Shown piece after piece: positions 38,474 to 52,600 of a stretch of 64,000 bases of DNA. This stretch comes from Anisakis pegreffii (Eukaryota > Nematoda > Chromadorea > Rhabditida > Anisakidae). The stretch's first letter is position 1, and every line of letters begins with the position of its first letter. The notes under the pieces were generated by a model. That model did not search any database. It saw nothing but the letters and a program-made list of their open reading frames with translations, and had not been told where the DNA came from. The position numbers and the translations under genes are program-made. The stretch is taken from contig JAPYMA010000073.1 in the NCBI GenBank assembly GCA_035041965.1, forward strand, positions 1 through 64,000, read 5' to 3'.

Positions 38474-40024
38474 GCTAGAAAGCATATCTGAGATCGCATA
38501 CCAACAACACCAACAGAAAAAAAGTTTCGTAAAAAGTCTCTTCACATCTGTCAATCAATTAGTGACGGCAGTACTAAATTATAAGTGCGAATAAAAAGAT
38601 TTTATAAGAACAACAATGTGCTGAAAAAACAATGAAAACAATACGCTGAGCTGGCGATTTTGATTAATACAATAATCATCACGGCGAATCTTAGCACCTA
38701 AAAAGCCATTAAAACATTTTCTTTCTAACAAAATCTGTTCGCGCTCATAACAACTACGCTGTGCTCCTGTCTGAGAGACTGAATACGATATGGTATTATC
38801 GATGACCCTAAAAAATCACTTAAAAAGCATTGATACTATTGAAAAATGATGCATTTTCTCATCTAATCGTAAGCAGGTACGACTGTACAGATAAACACCA
38901 GTAGCAATTATTGCAATATGCAAAAGCTCATGATCAGCTCGTTCGGATTGTATGCAAAATTCGGATCATTTCTGGACGACAACTCTTCACCATTAACATA
39001 TCAGAAAATATTTTAGAAGATAGTGTTGGAACGGTATTATACATGGATTGATACAAGTGAATACATATGGTGATAATAATTCCATTATCAATTCAGTCAT
39101 ATATAAATACATATATAGTAACAACAACAATCTGAACGATGTTAATTCATTATCGAATTACACTCTCGTTCGAGTGATGACTTCCTATCGATTCAGTTTT
39201 GAACGAACATGCTTTTGATTGGTTTTGCATTTGATATGGAGATGGTTTTGGTGCAGTTGTCAGGTTACATTTACACTGCTATCAATCTAATCGTAACTAA
39301 AATGCTTTCACATAAGATGTTACTACTGATCGCAGCAAACAGAACGATAAACATGGATTCAAGACTGTTTCTTAAAAAACACATACTGTGGTGTATTTGT
39401 CCAGTTTTCAGGTTCAGTTATATAACGCAAAACTAGATAACAGATCGATCTGAGATTACTGATGAATAATCATTTGCGATATTATGAATCAGATGGATAG
39501 GATGAATACGATTGAACCTTGGTTTGTATAACAGAACTGTGAAGAGAGTGAGAAACAGAAGGAAGAAATTGTAGGTTTTTGAAGGAAATTGTAGATGAAC
39601 TAGCTGTGCGAATGGAAAATATCTCTCCATTCAGCATTATTTTTTATTTTTGGTAAGAGAAGCTTTCTGATCTCGTGAATCACACGTGCAATGAGTTGTG
39701 GTTGATGAGAAGCGCATTCCACACTCTCATAGATGTTGAACACATTCATTGAAGTGAACATTAATATTGTAGTGGTGAAAAATTGTTAAATACGCTATAG
39801 CTTTACTCGGATGAGCTTTAATGCATGCAGTATTTGATATAATCAAGAGAATATTTGATACAATCAAGGGAATAACTTGAATTGTATTACGAATATCATA
39901 GCATCGAAATAAACAAATAGTCATAATTATTCACATCGACAATAAATCAGCGATTCATTTCACACAATTATCATATTCATCATCCTCCATGTGGACTATG
40001 ATCACTGTTTAATGAATAAATAAA

Positions 40025-40903
40025 ATGAGATCAATCTACGATCAATGGGAAGTTATCAGTGAACGGCATTTCACAAAAGTTTCGAAGCTTAAATTCATGT
40101 GGCCAAATGCAGAAACGACCGACCTTAAGAAAAGATCTCTAATGAGTAAACGCAAATACGAGAGTGTTGGCCGAGGTTACAAGAGAGGAAGTTCAGGCTT
40201 GCAATAGCTGCCTGCACAGCAAGGGAATATGTTCAGTGATAGGATGATACCTTTTGAACTTGAGCTTCATTGAGCGAGCATTTGCATTGAGGAATTTGCA
40301 GCAGCAGTAGCAGATTGTCTAGCTTGATCAACAAGCAGCAGAATAAATGAAATTGCATCTTACTTATTTCTGAGAATAGACACGAACTGAATGGAAGAAG
40401 AAGCACTAGTTTTTAGGTAGTGAACATTTGTTTGTTTAGGTTAGTTGATAAGATGAAAGGCAGTATGAGAACAACAACAAAAAAGACATGAACGATCAGT
40501 GATTAAATGATTGATAGTATTTTTTGACGAGCATTTGAACGGAACAATACGATACGATGATGAATGCAATTCAGCAACAAATGGTGATGAGCATTACGCG
40601 TAAATCTATTCACTCATAACGCTCATTAAATGATAGTAATTGAATGAACTTGTTTGAATGCCGACGAACATTTTATTGTTCAATTTCATTACTGATATGT
40701 GGGCTTTATGAGTAGTTAGTTATTTGGTAAACGTGAGCGGATTCGATAGAAACGTTTGCTGATTGCGAACAGAACACATTCGAAACACGTTGAGTGTGAG
40801 TTGTAAATGGGATGAGTTTGTGGAAGCAATTTGGTATCGAATTAATTCCATCTTTGGCAATGCGGTGAACATTTCTGCTGAGAAATTTCCCAACAATGGT
40901 TGG
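40025..40903 (+). CDS. Two candidate coding segments (40025-40207 and 40773-40903)
   Basis: 40025-40207 is a 60-codon ATG-to-stop frame rich in basic residues (LKKRSLMSKRKYESVGRGYK). 40773-40903 is bounded by CGAACAG and TGG/GTAAGT, an excellent donor. It reads HIRNTLSVSCKWDEFVEAIW, then YRINSIFGNAVNISAEKF, then PNNGW. The second looks like a genuine internal exon; the first may be unrelated. No downstream partner was fixed. Confidence 0.25.
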
Positions 40904-41080
40904 GTAAGTACTTCATTACGGACAGAGGGAAACCACTATGTGACACAATCGCAAATTATCCGTAAAAGATCACCGTGCACAAAACAATGATTGCACAAGA
41001 AGATGGAAGAGTTTTGGCTTTCATGACATCCGTGATTTTATAACAAACGGATATTCTCATGATTAAGGAGCATTTACGAG

Positions 41081-41100
41081 GCTGCTGCTGCTGCTGCTGC
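41081..41100. repeat. (GCT)n microsatellite
   Basis: Six full GCT units plus GC. On the minus strand it would encode a glutamine run in a short frame that has no other support. Confidence 0.85.
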
Positions 41101-41469
41101 ATATTCTCCATTTCAAAAATGTATCTTTTGAGAAAATTCGCTTTCTTTCTGCACAATTCAATATTTCACTTCTTGAATGAAATTTGCGGCACTTTATAAG
41201 TTAGTTACGAAGTACATCAATAATGGCAATGGATCATTAATCCTGAGTTAAGTTTTTGACTGAACAGATTCAATGAATAAAATTGAAACTAAAGTTTTAC
41301 AGAGTCAGTCGTCGTCTCTTCACTCGAACAACTCATTACTATCAACACTTTGTGCTCTTCGAAACACCGTTCATTGCGTATTTTCGTTCTCTTCATTAAT
41401 GATCTTCTTTGCATGTATTGAAATACTGGTTTGCACAAACAAAACTGCACATTCATTAATTTAAATATT

Positions 41470-41540
41470 AGAGATAATATCAATAGTAACAGTAATAATA
41501 ACTATAATAATAATGATAATAATAACAATAATAATAAAAA
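41470..41540. repeat. AAT/AAC-rich imperfect microsatellite
   Basis: Runs of AAT with interspersed AAC and GAT triplets. The Asn-rich frame across it (41431-41766, +) is best explained by this repeat. Confidence 0.7.
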
Positions 41541-42052
41541 TATTAAGAAGAATTCATTACAACGACAACTTTTTGCACTATCAAGTAATCAATTAATCAT
41601 TATTCATCTTCCCAATCGACTCAATACACTCGCAAAATACGGTCATAAAGAGTTGGAATTTAATAAATTGATCTCCACACAATTATTCTATCATTTCATA
41701 TGTACTCCTCTATGGGATAGACAAGATTATCTATGGGGAGGAATTCAGTATGGAGCACATTTTTAGTGGATTAAAAACCTTGGAACAATATGAGAATCAT
41801 CGCCATTCTCACTGCAGATATCATGTGATGTGTTTATTCTTTCCACTCCAACATCAACTCATGACTATTTTCACACTGAATCAATCGTTGGTTAGTGGTA
41901 GTTATTGTTTTGTTGACATTGCGAGCGAGTTTGAACATCGGAAATGAGTTTGTTTGTCAGAGAGTTGCTGTCATTTCAATAATCAAACAAGTGCACTGTC
42001 AATCTGTCAATCAATCGTTCAGCACATGAAATGTGTTGTCGATTGAATACTG

Positions 42053-42142
42053 ATGAGACGGACACCTTCATTTGGCTTCTTGCATCATATCAGATCACCA
42101 GGAATCGATGCATATCGATTTCATCGTTGGATGAATGGATTT
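42053..42142 (+). CDS. Candidate first exon, unrecognised
   Basis: ATG to a GTGAGT donor: MRRTPSFGFLHHIRSPGIDA, then YRFHRWMNGF (30 codons, phase 0). The frame stays open beyond the donor but turns into Lys/Asn-rich low-complexity sequence, which supports the splice. No partner exon assigned. Confidence 0.25.
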
Positions 42143-43523
42143 GTGAGTGATTTAAGAAGAACGCAATTTTTGAACTTTGTGATGATGAAAAAAACCGCAA
42201 TCAAAAATGCGTACAAAAATCAATGTATCAAAAAGAAGAGTGATCAGAAAAATCAATCAATGAAAAGGAAATGTGTTCAAAAAAATCAACGTGATTGAGA
42301 AACAACAAAACAAAACGATGAGAGAAGAAAATCACCCGCTGTATGAGTCTAGTAACTTCCATTTTTTGCGGATTTCAAAAACGGTCTTTGACCCAATCAG
42401 AAACACCTTAATCATCTAAAGAAGGACTCGCTCGCGTTCAAAAATATTCACATCGGAAAAAATTTTTTGTTTATATAACGAAGGAATGACTTGAGAGTAT
42501 AGGAGTAGCGCCATTGCTATCACCAATTGAAAATATTATAATACAAAAATTTAAGAGTTCAAACATCTGATCACAATGACGCCAATGCTTCACCATAGTC
42601 ACTGAGAGAATGCATCATCAAGAATCCATTGACAAAACAGCTAGCAATTGCGACTGCTGAGAAATTGTTGAAAAATTCTTGAACGGAGCCAAAACAGAGG
42701 CAAATAAGTGAAAACCCAAACAGAAACTAAAGAAATATATAGATGAATCATGTTTTTAGATAACAATGAGAATAAAAGAGACGAAATAATGAAACCAATA
42801 AAATTTTTTTTAAAAAACTCAACATTGCATGACAACGAACTGTTGAGAATGATGCAACGGCGACGGGTTCTGGACAAAACAAATTATCTACCAACAAAAA
42901 CGATCGATTGGAACGGTCGATTGAAATCAATACTTGATTCCTTTGAATCATCACCGTGACCATCATCTGCACTGCTGAACCAACGTTGATCTTTCCCATT
43001 GATCTTTCGAAATAATCGAACTGATAATCGGTTATTACGGTAACAATGGTTTATTGCTAGCCAAAAGGAAATCAGAATGAATCTTTCATCATTTCAAACG
43101 AACTAGATTTGTCAGTTACTTTCAAACTATGGGGTTTTGGGTGGGAAGATATCACCTAGAACAACGGTCCCCATAGGGGAGAATTATCCATTTTCAGGAA
43201 ATTTAGGGATGTCAGGGGAATGGAGGGGATCGCGAAGTTAGTTCTGACGTTTATTTGGAAATAGTAAATAATTGTAGCTGTAGGTGAGGGGGGATGAGTA
43301 ATAACATCCTGCCAGACCATTGAAGGGGTAATGGAGCACCCGAACGTGGGGATCACTGACCTAGAGTATCGGTCTGTTAAGCAGTCAAAAGTATACACAG
43401 AGAATAGGAAAGTGCAATACAAACAAATTCGATAGTCATTTCCATTCGATAATAACAATAATATCATATTGAAACGCTGAAATGTTTATCAATATGAAAT
43501 GTAAGCGATATCAGTCCACGAAA

Positions 43524-43610
43524 ATGAGCGATAGTAACATTATTATTGCTGCTGAACAATCGTACGGAAAAGTTGCGGAAGCATTTCGAGGAGTCACCTT
43601 CTATTTGCAG
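43524..43610 (+). CDS. Candidate first exon, unrecognised
   Basis: ATG lies 10 nt behind GATATCAG. The frame reads MSDSNIIIAAEQSYGKVAEA, then FRGVTFYLQ, to CAG/GTTGAT (29 codons). It could be spliced over a 44-nt intron to the acceptor TTATTCAG, giving PIGGYK-stop, but that intron is shorter than others here. No family recognised. Confidence 0.2.
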
Positions 43611-43799
43611 GTTGATTCATCACTTCGTATTGCTTGAGATAAGTTGTTATTCAGCCGATCGGCGGATACAAATGACCAGTCAAATATTCATTGAGCACAC
43701 AATGATTGATAAATATCAAGAGAACTTTTGTAAGCATATAGGAATGCTGCTAGGAATGAGGTTTTCTTCACAATGAAATATCACTGTATGAAGAAGCCG

Positions 43800-46700
43800 T
43801 AGATTTCTGAGAAGCCATTTAAAAACGCACGAAGTATTCCTTGTCTAGACTAAATGAAAAACGAACCACGCTTCACCATCTACACTGAACGGAATGAAAT
43901 ACCTTGAGACGTTTAGGCTTCTTTGAAAAGGTAACTGCGGTTAGGCTTCTGGGAACCTGCATAAGTTGAGCCAGTCACCTTACTGCGACAGCCAGTCACC
44001 TTCAACTGATTGAACACAGTTATTGTTTGCTCAATTTGTTTGTTGTGTCGTCAGAAATCAAATTTTATCTCTTATTATTGTTACAATTTCGATGCGTCAT
44101 GAAAAAGAAGTGTAAGGAAAAGTTTAAGGAAAATAAAGGCAATGATGCACAATAGCAACTGGAAAACAACAACAACACTTCATAGATTTGTAGAACTGAT
44201 ATCGCATCGTCGTCGCAATCATCAGTGAACCATCAACTCAATTAAACTTCTTAAAGTAAAGAAACAACAATGAAGACGACCATATAAGAGTGTCTGAGAG
44301 GTTGCGTATCAATTCCAATTGCACGACAAACTTTCTTATTGCGTTTAATATTTGGCAAGTGAAATTTTTAGTTTCCAGAAAAATTTTTAGTTTCGTTCGA
44401 ATGTGTACATTTGCACAGAGTAGTGTATTGAATGTGATTTACACAAAGAGTGCTGCTGACTGAAGAATGCTGAACATGAATGAAAAGATTTTAAACTAAA
44501 AATGACTGAACAATTCATCAATTTGTGCAATCAGATTGAAGATTAATAAATCGTCGTTTTGGTATTCAGTTTTGAATTATGATTAATAATGTCTTCATCA
44601 ATCAATTAATTACACTTATCGCACTTCTCGCGTCTCCATTGAATATGTGATGCGAAACTATCGTCTTATTCAATCTTACTGTGATTGATGAACTCAGCAT
44701 GTTTCTCATCCATTCTGGTGATTTGCATTTCACAGATAAGGACCTGAGCGGATGTAACTCGCCAAGCTTTACGAGTAAAAATCTACTCACGATCAGGGCA
44801 CTCAAGGCGGTCGGATCTGTGAATTTGGTGAACTCTCTGAAGAAGTGCTGTTACCGTGATGACTAAAAGATAACGATTTATCGGAAAATATCATCAGTGA
44901 ATCTGTTGCAAATTCACGACGATGTTAATAACGACAATGCTGGCGATGGAAGGTAAATTCTGTTCGCAGAAAGAATAAAACTGAAAAAATCTACGACACT
45001 TCTGCGACAATACGCAAAACGGCATCAATTACGGAAGAAATTGTGTAAGGAGGTGTGGCGCATGGATGATGAGTAATGAGTGAGAAATTTTTACAATAAT
45101 ATTCTTTCTTTATGTGTAAGCAAAATTATAGATTAGTAATTGAAGTGTTTTGATGGAAGTTTTGATCATAATCATTGCCACCATAACAGCAGAGTTACAC
45201 TGCTGACAGTTTATCTCGTAGGCAATTCACGAATACTTTTTTTACGTTTGTATACTCTTCTTAAACTTCTCGAGTATTCGTGATAATGACAGAAGAGAGT
45301 GTGTTTGAAGAGGATGATGCAAATGAGCCTCGTCGTCGAATTTTTACACATCGAGTTGCACTCTGCAAGGCTAAAACTTAGACATTGATCATTTCATTGA
45401 AGAATTTTGCTGGAAAATTCATTCGCTCATAGCAAGAAGGCACTATCAATAATTTTGCAAGATATTCTCTTTGTAGAAAAAGTAAAACTGAAAAAGAGCG
45501 TGTAAGAGTTTGTGTTTTCAGAAGGTGTTTTTTTTTTGTTCTGGAACATGAGAAACGAGCGATGGCAAGTGAACTGCATACAAGTCAGTCATTATTCCCT
45601 GATTGATCCACAGATAATTCGAGTCAACAATTGATCTGAAATACAGTCATCCAAGTTCCTATCTGAAAATCTCCGACAGCAATATATATTATACAAGAAT
45701 GACGGTTGCACTTTCACGAGTGCATCATTCAAGAAAACGCTCGATTTTTACATTGCTATGTACGTGCTCTTACTCGTAAACAAAACGCTATCATATTTTT
45801 GTGAACTCACAAATTGTAAGTGAAATTATAGTGAAAAAACACTTTCGATGGAAATATGGAACATTGCTGAATTTTATTGACATTACCCGACATAATGGTT
45901 ACATTCTATGGCGAAAGTCGGCAAACAACGCATCTATTTAACATGGTTGACAACCGCGATTTATTGACGTTTATGTATGTCGTCGTCATAGAATCAATCT
46001 CAAGTAGTCGCCACTTGAATTCGCTTATCACTCAAAGTCGAGTGAAACTGAAATCTATCGCTCATGTTGGCGATGAGAATGATGGTTGATGCTTAGCAAA
46101 CATTTGAGAAAGTAGATCGTTTCGAAAGCATAGTTTATCCGCTGATTGAGCGCTCCCGTCGAAAGAATAAAGCAACGAAAGAAGAGTTTTAGCAATGAAT
46201 ATTGACGGAAACTACGAACGAGTCATCCTTGAATAGAAGTAATTTGCGAAGTTGATCATAGATCACAACAACATGAATTCATTCGGGATAGTCGGATGGT
46301 GTCCTGAAATGCTGCATTCTGACAGGTGCAATATTTATGCTAATAGTCAGCAAGCAATGCCACAAGAATGGCATTGGTTATCAACAGATGACGAGTGCAC
46401 TGAACAATTGGTGATTTCAGTGAATTGTTCTGATAAGGATGGTTGATTGATGGATAGGCTGATTGATTCAATGATCAATCAGATTTGCTCATTCTGGACG
46501 ATAAAAAATCCGAGGATTTGATTACTTCAATTATCTTCTATGTCACTGACAATCTCCTCATTCGTTATACTTTGGTGTGAAATTGAAGAACAACATATTC
46601 ACTGGAAACTATTAAAATTGCGATTACAAGGTTACTTTTCTGGGATTTATTATATTATCGTTAGGTAATCATATAGTATTCTCGCGATCGCTCTCCTCAG

Positions 46701-49376
46701 ATAACAGCCACTGAGCTAGCTATTATTTTACAGCTCGTGGGTCAATAAGAGCATATCAGATCATGTGATGAAATATTACCTTGGTATCTACTCCTCCACT
46801 TCGAACGAGAGCGCTACCACAATTACCATCACCATTCACTTCAGCTCTCGGATACCTCCGTTTTCAGTGAACGAAAACGAAATATTCAATAGCGATTGGG
46901 TTTCAACCCTTCCGTTTGTTCCCCTGAAGGATCTACGAAATGTCTGCTCTAGTGAACAAGTTTACTCACTCGCATCCAGTTTATTTACAAGCTTACTCTG
47001 AGGCAAATGCTTGAGACAGATGTGATGTGAATAAGTGACCTGTTTTCGTCATGCAAATAACATGTCGAACTGGTAGTGCTCATTGTTAGAATTTCTTTGG
47101 CATTGCTCATTGATAAATGAATGTTGGCCATACTTGAATTAAAAACGATCACTGAACAATTGGATGAACACTAGTGGAAATACGGAACAGCTGCTGCCCG
47201 CCATAACATTGTAAATGATTAAATTCAATGTATATGCTCAGCGGGTGATCACACTGAATTGAATACCATTGAATTGATCGAGAGTTTCGAGCGCTGAACT
47301 GATCTGATTTAATTCGATCCGCTGACGACAGCGATCAGCGGATGATGGTTTTATGCAAATACGCATCACCTATCTCAATTACTCCATTCCCATCGTTCAT
47401 ATTCTATAACAACAACCATAACAGCAATAATATTCGTTTGTTTGTCAAACATTTACAAACACTTGAACATTTCCTATGTCTTAATACATTGAATGACAGA
47501 GGAACCATATCATGAGAAACTGACAAACTGTAAGAAAACAATGTTTGTTTACAATATCAACGATAATATTAGTATTAGAGTGATAGGATGTGTAACAATA
47601 ATCACCACAACATTAATGTTGATAAAGAAACTGAAATCAACAACGTCAATAACAACACGAGCAGGTAGTAGGGATAATGGCACCATCATAAGAATAATGT
47701 TGAGAACAATAACTGTCAACTGGTTGTCGTTTAGAAAGGTCATGCAAGCGAACAGGGCCGTGAACATGTGTTGTTGACATAAACAGACATCGTCGTTATG
47801 CTGCTGCTGTCTCATGGAAACAAACTGAATAAACAAACTCCAGTACTAAGAAGAAGGTCACAACGATTGCTCACTCAGCCAAACGTCTGGTCATGCACAG
47901 GTCATTTTCCATCAGCGAAAATACGAGAGAAATTCAGATTGGTTTGTTTGCTTGATCGAAGTGAATGATGTTGCTTATCAGCATTGAAGAGATAGAACGA
48001 TAATAATTGGACAGCATAATAGCTAGATGTCAAAGCGGAACAGATGATTGCTCATATTTAATGAGAATTGACACGGATGAACAAACACGTGAGTAATAAA
48101 TAAATAAACTACACAAACGGATAAAATGAATAATTTATTCAGGATGGGCAATTAGAGGGCGAGCACAAATTCATTTAACGGATACTACATCAATTAATAT
48201 TCAGCAATTTCTGTTGATAACACATTCGGAATGTATGAAAGCACACACGACCATGAAGGCCGGATTAATGTAGCATTGAGCAAATCACCAACTCCAACTC
48301 CATTCCATTCAGGAGTTAAATTTTGTTGTTGTCGAATTAGTAGTCGTTGGCTGAAGTCAGTGCCTTATATCTGTCTACTTGCGACTAACTGTAAGGATTT
48401 CTTCTCAAAGACAAAAATTACTTTGTTTTAGCTAGCATTGTGCATGAAAAAAAGAAACTGAAAATACTACAAAATTAAATCGTTGCTGAAAAACCGGAAC
48501 ATACTGATCATCTGAAGATCGTCATGCTTAAACTTTTCGGCAAAAATCGTTCGAGTGTTTCAAAATGAGTTTTTATCCAAGGATTGCGCAATGATCAGTG
48601 AACATCCATCTTTAGAGATGACTAGGTGGATATTCATAGAATGGCTATTCATAGAATTGATGTGTATATTTCAAGTCAGATGTTCACTTTGTGTCGTTTT
48701 TTTTGAGAGAGAGAGGCTGAACGTTGTCAAAATTGCATTAGATGACTGAATGCAGCACAACGCAACGAATCAGATGGACGTATTTGGTTGGAGAGCCTCA
48801 TCATTGTCAGCAAACAGCTGTGCAATCAATGCACAAAAAATCTTGTTAATATCCTCAAAAATACAACTGCTTTTCTTTACTGCTTCAAAAATAGAACACG
48901 TTGCACTTTATGTGATAAAATGCAACAGTGCGATTTTAAACCGCACATGGAACATCTGAATTCATGATAGAATGGCATTTCCCAGTCCAATATCATCGAC
49001 ATTCGACGAATTACAATTCCGATTCCGGAGACAACCTCATAAAGGTAGAATATGATCTCAGAATGGATAGAAATGATGATGTAGGCCTGAGTGGGTCATA
49101 ACTTGAAATCAAAACGGCAGTCTCGCACCCTTTAGGATGTCTTCCCTTTAGGGTGTTAGGGTGTCTTTCGCAAGACATCCGTTTGGTAGAATTGAAGCAT
49201 ATCATTCAGTGAGGTTGTGTTGTTAATAAGAAATTATCTGCGCAATCAGAAATGTTACGATGATACCCAATGTTTCAGCATTTTCCCATCTTCACGGACA
49301 CCATTTTAAATCCCTGAAGTTTTGGTGGATGTATCAAAGGTCAGGGATTATAAAAGGTAAGACAGGGGATTACAGA
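43800..49376. other. Mostly non-coding, nothing firm
   Basis: Several short frames look mildly protein-like, for example 44675-44866 (+, with HSGDLHFTDKDLSGCNSP) and a 31-codon frame at 45286-45381 (+, MTEESVFEEDDANEPRRR). None has convincing splice sites or a recognisable domain. Confidence 0.35.
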
Positions 49377-49686
49377 TTAACCGGTAATAAGTGGAGAGAT
49401 AAACAATAAGGTGATGGCAATAATAACTATTATATTGACAATATGTTTCGGAAAATCGATCGATACGTAGATCACCGCTAAGTATTGCAGGTAAGAATGA
49501 GGAAGATTAAAGGATAGATATGAAAAATTCAGCGAATTTGAGCAGTTGTTCAATTCTTCTTCACATATCACAGGTGTTGCAAAGCAAAAAGAACATCGAT
49601 AGTATCTTTTCAGTTTCTTATAAGAAAAAAGAGGAACATATTTGCAGAAATTCTCTTGCGAACAGGAGATGCTCACATCGCTGGTG
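49377..49686 (-). CDS. Candidate terminal exon: Cys-rich with hydrophobic C-terminus
   Basis: After CTCTCATTTTAG the minus strand is open for 102 codons to TAA. It has eight cysteines in the first half (SCSQENFCKYVPLF, YYRCSFCFATPVICEEELNN, then CSNS). It ends in a hydrophobic tail (HIVNIIVIIAITLLFISPLI then TG-stop), the form of a GPI signal or a membrane anchor. The layout matches the last exon of the gene at 54858-58141, though the sequences do not clearly align. Upstream exons were not found. Confidence 0.35.
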
Positions 49687-49689
49687 CTA

Positions 49690-52600
49690 AAATGAGAGGA
49701 ATGGTTCACATTTACTCGAAAATGCGTATTTATATACGAAGTGAAGGGTAAATTGCTATGACATTTCAAGATGTAATGTCATATTTCGAAAACATCTCAA
49801 ATAGGTCACATTGAAAATATTTGGGATGATATAAATAAACATGAGCAGATGATTCATAGTCAGTCGCATTCGCTCATCCATTCATATTGTTATTGAGTTC
49901 CATCAAGGCCTTCCTCATCTTAATATCTCTCATCCTTCAGAAGATTATCGAAGAAGGAAGATATAATGTTTACTTGCTGGATGAGTATATGAATGAATAA
50001 ATAAGCAACTGTGCAGAAGAAGGAGCATCATGTGATATATTCAATTACATCGTTCCAATGACATTTGCAGTATCTAAAGGATTGAATGAAGAATATTAAA
50101 AGTGAGTGTGGCTAATGACACATCGAATTGAATTAATATCAATATTCTGAAGTGATCAATTAACTATTTAGTTGCAGAACAGTGATGCTTGATGTTAATT
50201 AGGGAGACAGACGTATGTAATGGGTTTAGGGCTGGTGAAACCAGATGATTAATGATCAAAAATGCAGAGCTGTCTTCATTTGGTTGTAATATTTAATATC
50301 TTTTGAAAATAACTATAAATATCGATCTTGAAGATGTTGTTTTGAAATTATTCGTGTTGATGAGGGATAAGCGAATGACGGCGAAGCCGATTGGCATCTT
50401 CAATATTGACGAGTGTTTAACTCAATTGAACCTTTCACTCCGTTAGCAATACTTTTATCACAGTTTAAACTCTTCATGGCACAGGTAGTTATCAGCCGCC
50501 ACAGGCGGATTTCAGATTTGTCAGTGTAATGGGATGATGAGATAATTCTCTGAAAAATGATCCCCTATCGCTAGATTGAATCGCTCACGAACAAGATCAA
50601 TGCGCTGATGATGCGAACAAAAAGGAATGATTTAAACAGAGCGACTTTGAGTTGTGAGAGACGCAGTTCAACGACGACAGTCGTACGATCAATCACTTGC
50701 CTGGTGGAAGATAAAGCTGCTGTAAATGAGAAGATATCAACGAAAAACAACCAGCAGCCAAGTGCCAGTTATGTCTCAGCAGCACAATATTCTCACTGCA
50801 CTAAAATTCAAAAGCAAGATGAAAAAAGCGAAACTGTCCAACAAAAAAAAGAAAAGAGAATTATTGTTGTCCAAGCAAACAACAAGAAAATTTCCTCGTG
50901 ATTTGAGCATTCCTATAGAGATGAATCAAAATGCATTTGCATGTGTCACTGAAGATGACTTAAGAAAACGTAAACATTTTAAGCCGAGCAAATTGATGAG
51001 ATACAACGTGAGAATTTCACAGTTGATGAGGCGATGCATCTCATGCCATATCTCGTGTCTATAACACTTAAAAAAGATCTAACCAACAACAAAGGTACCC
51101 GAAAGCATCGCAGAATTTACAGCCAGCATTTAATGAAAACAGAACGAACGCCTTAAGCAAAATCAGAGGACGTTGACTGTTGAATAACGAATGAATGAAT
51201 AAGTAAATCAATACCAGCTAATATCCCAGTCAAACTGATTCACTTACTTTTATCATGTAGATACCACTACCTAAAAGTGTTTCGTGCTATTCAATTTCTT
51301 CAAATGATTCAGAGAGACGATAAATCTGCAATTCATTCAAGTGAATCCTTGCCTTTAAAATATAAAAATAACCCTTCTGATTGAAATGAATAACTCGGAA
51401 GATAATGAATCCATCCATTTACGATAGGAATGAATTGGCCTTGGCACATTGTTGGCAGGCTTAGATGATTGAAATTGTTGAATATGGTCGATCATAAGCT
51501 ACCACGTAAATAGCAGATCCATGGCTCAATCATACACATCTTCATTAAATGTGCTAGAGCGGCCTCGAACATTGGTATTACTACAAAGGGGCAGAGCGAA
51601 AAGTAACAAACCACCAACTCATGAAAACTGAATCAGCTGATAGTTGGTCATTCAGTTCAATGCGAAGAAATGTTAGAGGAGTGAGTGAGGGTGCTTACAA
51701 AGGATATGAAGGGATTGTGAAATCTCACACTAAAACACGTGAAGGGGATATAAGGGCATTAGGGAAAAAAAGAAATACTACGAATGTTGGTGGTACGAGA
51801 GGGCAGGATAACAGGCGAGAGACGGTGGTGGATCAGTGTGTTATAAGAGATCAATGGATGAAATTAGCGTAGCCGCTGGTTGCAACATATGGAAGGCAGA
51901 TAAGGATGGCTGGTTGTAGCAGCGCTTCAAGAAGGAAGATTAGTATGGCAATAGTCTGAAGGCAGAGAAAATTTAACGGAATATCTTTCAGCTTAAGGCT
52001 GGCTTATGTGATGTTGTAGTCATTTGATATTCAACTGACAGAATGAGTTCAGTGGGTTTGTTTGTATGAGCTGAACAATGAAATTATAGATGCAACAAAC
52101 GGGTCTGGTGCATATAGAATCGTGTAAATGAACTGGCAAACACGTGTATGATATTTAAGTATTTGTTTGTGTATATTAGCTAGCAGCTATGCTATGATAA
52201 TCGCCCAAGAGAAGTACGAAGACTAAATGGCACGAAAATGAGGATGAATCGGTTGGCTAGCTGCTGTCAGCGGCTATTCAATGGACTGTTCGTCATCTAT
52301 CAGCTGTGCTGTGCTTTATTGGTTGCGCTCTTGTCAACAAATGCAATAAAGACGAATATCACTAATGAATTGAACAATGAAATGACTCAACACTAGATCA
52401 GCTCATGACCTCTGATATTCTCATCATGAGAATATCAGAAGAAAACGAGAATATCATGAGAGTAACGAAAATTTTCTTTTCGAAAATTTTCAAAATTTCA
52501 AACCCTCATAACTTGGCTACGGCTAATTATTGAGAGGTGTCCTTGTACGCGCGTGCATAACAGCCTCCCCTCTTCATACCCGCTATCATAAAACCTGAAA

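Noticed and set aside
41431..41766. 111-codon Asn-rich frame
   Set aside because: Asn run is a translated AAT microsatellite; remainder has no recognisable features.
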